64,000 nucleotides of DNA from Halobacterium rubrum (GTDB lineage: Archaea; Halobacteriota; Halobacteria; Halobacteriales; Halobacteriaceae). Location: the NCBI RefSeq assembly GCF_021729015.1, contig NZ_JAJQQZ010000001.1:930001-994000 (forward strand). Reading direction: 5' to 3'. The translations under genes were made by a program, and so were the position numbers. The notes beneath the pieces are model-generated. The model did not search any database. It was not told the origin of the DNA and saw only the letters and a program-made list of their open reading frames with translations. This document shows, piece by piece, positions 60,364 through 64,000 of the stretch (position 1 is its first letter; each line of letters begins with the position of its first letter).

Positions 60364-61247
60364 GAACGCCGAGCGAGCGCGCCGAGCTCGCCCTGCTGCT
60401 GGAGGTGGCGGGCGCCCCGAAACCGGGGAACGTCGACCGCGACCGCGACCTCGCCGACCTCCGCTTCGAGCAGTTCCTCGCGGGCGCGGTCGGCGCCCGG
60501 AACGGCCTCGAGCGCGCCGCAGACGCGGCCGAACCGCTCGGCGACGCCTTCGAGACCGCCGTGGTGGGGATGGCGGAGGCGGCTGGCACGAACACGCAGT
60601 TCGGCTGCCTGCTGCTGTTGACGCCGCTGGTCCGGACTGCTGCGACCGGCGACCTCACCCGGGAGCGCGCAGCCGAGGTGGCCGAGTCCACGACGGTCGC
60701 GGACGCGGCCGGGTTCTACCGGGCGTTCGAGCACACCGAGGTGGCGGTCGGCGAGCCCCCAGACGACGCCACTCGGCTTGACGTGCGACGCGGTGCGAAC
60801 GCCGTCCCGGTGCTCCGCGAGCGCGGGCTGACGCTGTACGACGTGATGGACCTGGGCGCGGACGGCGACGCGAACGCCCGCGAGTGGACCACCGGCTTCC
60901 CCCGGGTGTTCGACGCCGCGGAACGCATCGAGGCGGCCGACGGCCCGCTCACCGACCGCGCCGCCGACGCCTTCCTTCGCTTGCTGGCCGAGGCGCCGGA
61001 CACGCTGGTCGTCACCGAACACGGCGAGGCGGTCGCCGAGGACGTCCGCCAGCGCGCCGAAGGCCTCGTGGACGCCGAGGAGAGCGCGGTCCGCGCGTTC
61101 GCCGACGACCTCGTGGAGCGCGGCGTGAACCCGGGGACGACGGCGGACCTGACGGCGGCGGCGCTGTACGTCGCGCTCGAATCCGGCGTGTCGGTCGCCG
61201 GGGTGACGACTGACGGCGAGGGCAGCGGTGGAGGTGACGGCCCGTGA
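60360..61247 (+). CDS. CitG/MdcB-like (triphosphoribosyl-dephospho-CoA synthase) protein
   Basis: A 295-residue mostly helical protein of the CitG superfamily: LLLEVAGAPKPGNVDRDRDLADLRFEQFLAGA (family start with KPGNVD), GTNTQFGCLLLLTPLVRTAA, LYDVMDLGADGDANAREWTTGFPRVFDAAERI. Bacterial CitG makes the prosthetic group of citrate or malonate lyases, but no such lyase is nearby. Archaeal and methylotroph relatives cluster with methanopterin-type genes, suggesting a different reaction. GTG start in GTGA overlap. Confidence 0.82.
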   Translation: MRTPSERAELALLLEVAGAPKPGNVDRDRDLADLRFEQFLAGAVGARNGLERAADAAEPLGDAFETAVVGMAEAAGTNTQFGCLLLLTPLVRTAATGDLTRERAAEVAESTTVADAAGFYRAFEHTEVAVGEPPDDATRLDVRRGANAVPVLRERGLTLYDVMDLGADGDANAREWTTGFPRVFDAAERIEAADGPLTDRAADAFLRLLAEAPDTLVVTEHGEAVAEDVRQRAEGLVDAEESAVRAFADDLVERGVNPGTTADLTAAALYVALESGVSVAGVTTDGEGSGGGDGP

Positions 61248-61831
61248 CCGACTGGCCGGTCGGCCTCGCTGGCGTGACCGAGACGGTCGTCGCGACCCTC
61301 GGACCGAACGACCGCTGGAACCACGCCGCGCTCGGGCTGCACGCGCCCGACGCCGAGGGCGAACCGGCGACCGCGACGACGTGGGGGAACACCCGGACGC
61401 GCCGGAACTTCCACCGGCAGGGCGGTGGCTACGTCCAGTTCGTCGACGACCCCGTCGCGTTCGCGGACGCCGCGCTCTCGATACGGGAGACCGACGACCC
61501 GGTGCTGGACGACGCGGCGACGACGGCGTGGGCGCGCGTCGACGCAGAACAGACCGGCAGCGGCGACGACGAGGGCACGCCAGTCGAACACTGGAAACTG
61601 TCGCCGGTCGAGACCGCGGTGGTCCGGGAAGCCCCGTTCCGCGTGAATCGGGGGTTCTACGCCGTCGTGGAGGCGACCGTCGCGGCGTCCCGGCTGGACG
61701 TCGACGCCTACGACACCGAGACGCTCCGGGAGCGACTGCGGTACTTCGAAGACGTCGTCGAAGCTGCTGGCGGCCCCCGGGAGGAGACGGCGATGGCGCG
61801 CGTCCGCGAGCACACCAACGGCGACTGGTAG
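61244..61831 (+). CDS. DUF447-family protein
   Basis: A 195-residue protein with the DUF447 pattern: TETVVATLGPNDRWNHAALGLH, ATTWGNTRTRRNFHRQGGGYVQFVDDPVAFADAAL and VNRGFYAVVEATVAASRLDV. The fold is a flavin-reductase-like split barrel, and FMN binding is likely. It overlaps the CitG-like gene by 4 bp. The same family is found near methanopterin-related genes in methanogens and methylotrophs; haloarchaea use folates instead, so the substrate here is open. Confidence 0.83.
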   Translation: MTDWPVGLAGVTETVVATLGPNDRWNHAALGLHAPDAEGEPATATTWGNTRTRRNFHRQGGGYVQFVDDPVAFADAALSIRETDDPVLDDAATTAWARVDAEQTGSGDDEGTPVEHWKLSPVETAVVREAPFRVNRGFYAVVEATVAASRLDVDAYDTETLRERLRYFEDVVEAAGGPREETAMARVREHTNGDW

Positions 61832-61929
61832 CTCGGGCGGTGGGCGGGGAGCACTGCCAACTCCGGTGCGATTCCTTCGATGTCACCAGAACCGGTGGGT
61901 ACATTCGGCGTCGCTCTCTGGTGCCGTCG

Positions 61930-62127
61930 ATGGCTGTTTCGAAGTGGTTCCTGCTGTACAAGCTAGCGGAGGTCGGTGGGGTCGCGACCGCAGTCGCCCT
62001 CTTCATGCTCAGCGCCGGCGGAATCCCCACTCTGGACGTCGTGGCGTGGTCGCTGGGTCTCGGGCTGCTCGTCGTCGCAGTGGACGAGCTGACCGGCGGC
62101 GTCACCCCCAGCGCCCCCGACGACTGA
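61930..62127 (+). CDS. Small membrane protein (65 aa)
   Basis: A 65-residue protein with two hydrophobic segments: LAEVGGVATAVALFMLSAG and VVAWSLGLGLLVVAVDEL, separated by a short turn. Acidic end PSAPDD. No family is recognised. ATG 61930 (MAVSKWFLLYKLAEVG) is used; GTG 61921 is possible. The region upstream (61832-61929) holds no other gene. Confidence 0.65.
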   Translation: MAVSKWFLLYKLAEVGGVATAVALFMLSAGGIPTLDVVAWSLGLGLLVVAVDELTGGVTPSAPDD

Positions 62128-62167
62128 CCGGAGAAAGCATTTACGCGGACCGTCGAAACGCCAGTGT

Positions 62168-63031
62168 ATGCGACGACGCGCCCTCCTCGCCGCCGGTGGC
62201 TCTGCCCTCGGCGCCGCCTTCGCAGGCTGTCTCGCTGGTTCGGACGACGGCAATGCGACGACCACCGGGACGACTAGTCGTACCGGGCCCGCGGAGTCCC
62301 AGGAGACGACCGACGACACGCCGACGACGACCCAGTTCGACGTCGACCTCGAAGTGGCAATGGAACGACACCAGCCGAACGTCGTCCTGACGGCCGTCGA
62401 CTCGGTGGGTCTCCGACCGGAGGGCTACCAGTATCTGTTCTACCACGTGAACGTGACTCGCGGCGTCCCACCAGAGCGCATCGACTTCGGGTTCCGGTAC
62501 GGCGGCCGCGTGTACGCGCCGGGCGTCGACACGGCGGGGACGCTGCGGCGCGAGGAGCAACGCGACGACCGGTACACCGCCGGGCGCGGTGAGGGCTGGC
62601 TGGTGTTCGAGCTACCGGCGGACCGGGCTGCCACACACGCGGCGCTCGCGCTCGGCGGTGAAGAGTGGCCAGTCGACGAGACCACCCGCCGGCGGCTATC
62701 AGAACCGGAGCCGCCGCTGACCGTCGACTGGGGGCTGACCGAGGACCAGCCAGAGAACGCCGCACGGCTGACGTTCACCGTGACGAACGAGGGCGACGTC
62801 GACACCCGGTTCGTCGCCGCCCTGAACGGCATCCTCGTCGTCGGCGCGCACAGCCCGGTCGCCGGCTTCAACCGCGAGATTCCCGCCGGCGAGACTGTGT
62901 CGTGGACGTACATCCACGACGGCGGCGACCCGTACGTCGCCAGCACCGAGTCGGAGTCGGACAGCCACTACAATCTGGAGTGGTCGCAGGGCGAGGACGA
63001 TCTGTACGTGGCGCACGCCAGCGGGGAGTAG
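62168..63031 (+). CDS. Tat-exported lipoprotein
   Basis: A 287-residue protein with a twin-arginine-like signal, MRRRALLAAGGSALGAAFAG, followed by the lipobox AGC. Haloarchaea export many lipoproteins through Tat in this way. A Thr-rich, likely glycosylated linker of about 30 residues follows, then two beta-sandwich-like halves (YLFYHVNVTRGVPPERIDFGF and RLTFTVTNEGDVDTRFVAALNG). No catalytic motif is seen. A short AT-rich stretch (agaaagcatttacg) precedes it by about 25 bp. Confidence 0.85.
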   Translation: MRRRALLAAGGSALGAAFAGCLAGSDDGNATTTGTTSRTGPAESQETTDDTPTTTQFDVDLEVAMERHQPNVVLTAVDSVGLRPEGYQYLFYHVNVTRGVPPERIDFGFRYGGRVYAPGVDTAGTLRREEQRDDRYTAGRGEGWLVFELPADRAATHAALALGGEEWPVDETTRRRLSEPEPPLTVDWGLTEDQPENAARLTFTVTNEGDVDTRFVAALNGILVVGAHSPVAGFNREIPAGETVSWTYIHDGGDPYVASTESESDSHYNLEWSQGEDDLYVAHASGE

Positions 63032-63101
63032 GCGACTCGCTGGGGCGGGTCAGCCGTCCGATGTCGGGACGTTCAAATCGCCGCAGCCAGTACCCGGGTG
63101 C

Positions 63102-64000
63102 ATGACCGACGAGGACACGCGCGAGAACGTCCTGCCCGGCTCCGACGAGGAGCTGGACACGCCGGACGTCCGCGGCTACGACTTCAGCGGCGACTTCGAC
63201 TTCTTCGAGTTGCTCGATTCGTACGCGACCACGGGCTTCCAGGCGACGCACCTCGCCGAGGCCGTCGACATCACGAGGGAGATGCGCGAGGAGGACGCCA
63301 CCATCTACCTCACGCTGACCTCGAACATCGTCTCCTCGGGGCTGCGGGAGGTCGTCGCACACCTCGTGCGGGAGAACTACGTCGACGTCATCATCACCAC
63401 CTCGGGCTCCCTGACCGAGGACGTCATCAAGACCGCGAAGCCGTTCAAGATGGGCGAGTGGGACGCCGACGAGGCCGCGCTCCGCGAGGAGGGCATCAAC
63501 CGCCTCGGCAACATCTTCGTCCCCTCGGACCGCTACGTCTGGCTCGAAGAGTACCTCTACGACTTCTTCGACGACTTCTTCGCCGAGGAGCAGGTCCGCA
63601 CACCGACCGAGTTCGCGAAGGAACTGGGGGAGACCCTCGACGACGAGAACTCCATCCTGAAGAACGCCGCCGACAACGACGTCCCCGTCTACTGTCCCGC
63701 CCTGACGGACGCCGAGATCGGGAACTTCCTCTACTACTACCGGCAGGGCAGCGGCCCCGACGTCGGCATCGAGGTCCTCGAGGACTACGACTCCCTCATC
63801 GAGGACGGCCTGCTGTCGGACACGACCGGCCTCATCTGCGTGGGCGCCGGCGTCCCGAAACACCACGCCATCATGACGAACCTCTTCCGCGGCGGCGCCG
63901 ACTACGCCGTCTACATCTCCACGGGCATGGAGGGCGACGGCTCGCTCTCGGGTGCGCCGCCGGAGGAAGCCGTCTCCTGGGGGAAGATCAAAGACGAGGA
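63102..64000 (+). CDS. dys: Deoxyhypusine synthase (C-terminus outside window)
   Basis: Transfers the aminobutyl group of spermidine or agmatine-derived substrate to aIF5A. The visible 299 residues include DTPDVRGYDFSGDFDFFELL, ATHLAEAVDITREM, YLTLTSNIVSSGLREVVAHL, VDVIITTSGSLTEDVIK, then TGLICVGAGVPKHHAIMTNL with the catalytic Lys and YAVYISTGMEGDGSLSGAPPEEAVSWGKI. The reading frame is open to base 64000. A TTCAAAT element at 63072-63078 lies 24-30 bp before ATG 63102. Confidence 0.93.
   Translation, partial: MTDEDTRENVLPGSDEELDTPDVRGYDFSGDFDFFELLDSYATTGFQATHLAEAVDITREMREEDATIYLTLTSNIVSSGLREVVAHLVRENYVDVIITTSGSLTEDVIKTAKPFKMGEWDADEAALREEGINRLGNIFVPSDRYVWLEEYLYDFFDDFFAEEQVRTPTEFAKELGETLDDENSILKNAADNDVPVYCPALTDAEIGNFLYYYRQGSGPDVGIEVLEDYDSLIEDGLLSDTTGLICVGAGVPKHHAIMTNLFRGGADYAVYISTGMEGDGSLSGAPPEEAVSWGKIKDE

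Overview
The window is chromosomal-type DNA from a halophilic archaeon (class Halobacteria). Reasons: high GC with strong C/G preference at third codon positions, proteins rich in Asp/Glu, many GTG starts with 1-11 bp gene overlaps, TATA elements about 25-30 bp before leaderless starts, and haloarchaeal families (HTH-10 Bat-type regulator, Amt-GlnK pair, propionyl-CoA carboxylase with a small X subunit, CofD, deoxyhypusine synthase). The genus cannot be fixed from the sequence; a Halobacterium-like organism fits.

Bases 1-1,257 hold the end of a membrane protein, a long gene-free stretch and two small conserved proteins. Bases 1,275-29,875 form one large adenosylcobalamin (B12) locus. It has five transcription units: (I, minus) cobT-cbiA-cobA-cbiP, then HAD-cbiB-cobS-cobY-cobD-cbiZ for the late steps and salvage; (II, plus) a single divergent CbiX-like gene; (III, minus) cobN-cbiC-cbiE; (IV, plus) a fused ChlI/ChlD chelatase subunit followed by a Ni/Co transporter; (V, minus) cbiT-cbiL-cbiF-cbiG-cbiH-cbiH, a ferredoxin, a LAGLIDADG-fold protein, a CbiX-ferredoxin fusion, a 123-residue helical protein and a beta-propeller. 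A winged-helix regulator is divergent from unit V. The locus mixes an anaerobic-type cobalt-early set (CbiX, CbiG, CbiH, CbiT, CbiE) with an aerobic-type CobN chelatase. No cbiD or cbiJ/cobK is recognisable, so the unassigned genes are candidates for these steps.

Bases 29,995-33,524 are patchier: a DUF547 protein, a tRNA-binding-fold protein, a glutaredoxin overlapping a PduO-type adenosyltransferase, an orphan DtxR-like operator, tRNA-Val(CAC) whose 3' end is repeated downstream (att-like scar), a SprT-like protease and a broken ATP-grasp gene. Bases 33,794-48,625 are mainly core metabolism: ammonium uptake, succinyl-CoA synthetase, two sodium symporters, and propionyl-CoA carboxylase genes split by a P450/regulator pair.

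Bases 48,843-51,064 contain a CHAT/caspase-like protein whose 3' end has lower GC than the rest, facing a 43-residue membrane peptide gene. Biotin-protein ligase, acyl-CoA dehydrogenase, UspA, an amidohydrolase, an HD-domain hydrolase and two lipoproteins follow. Bases 58,614-61,831 are a tight cluster: CofD (F420), a Dus-like barrel, a CitG-like protein and DUF447. The window ends inside deoxyhypusine synthase.
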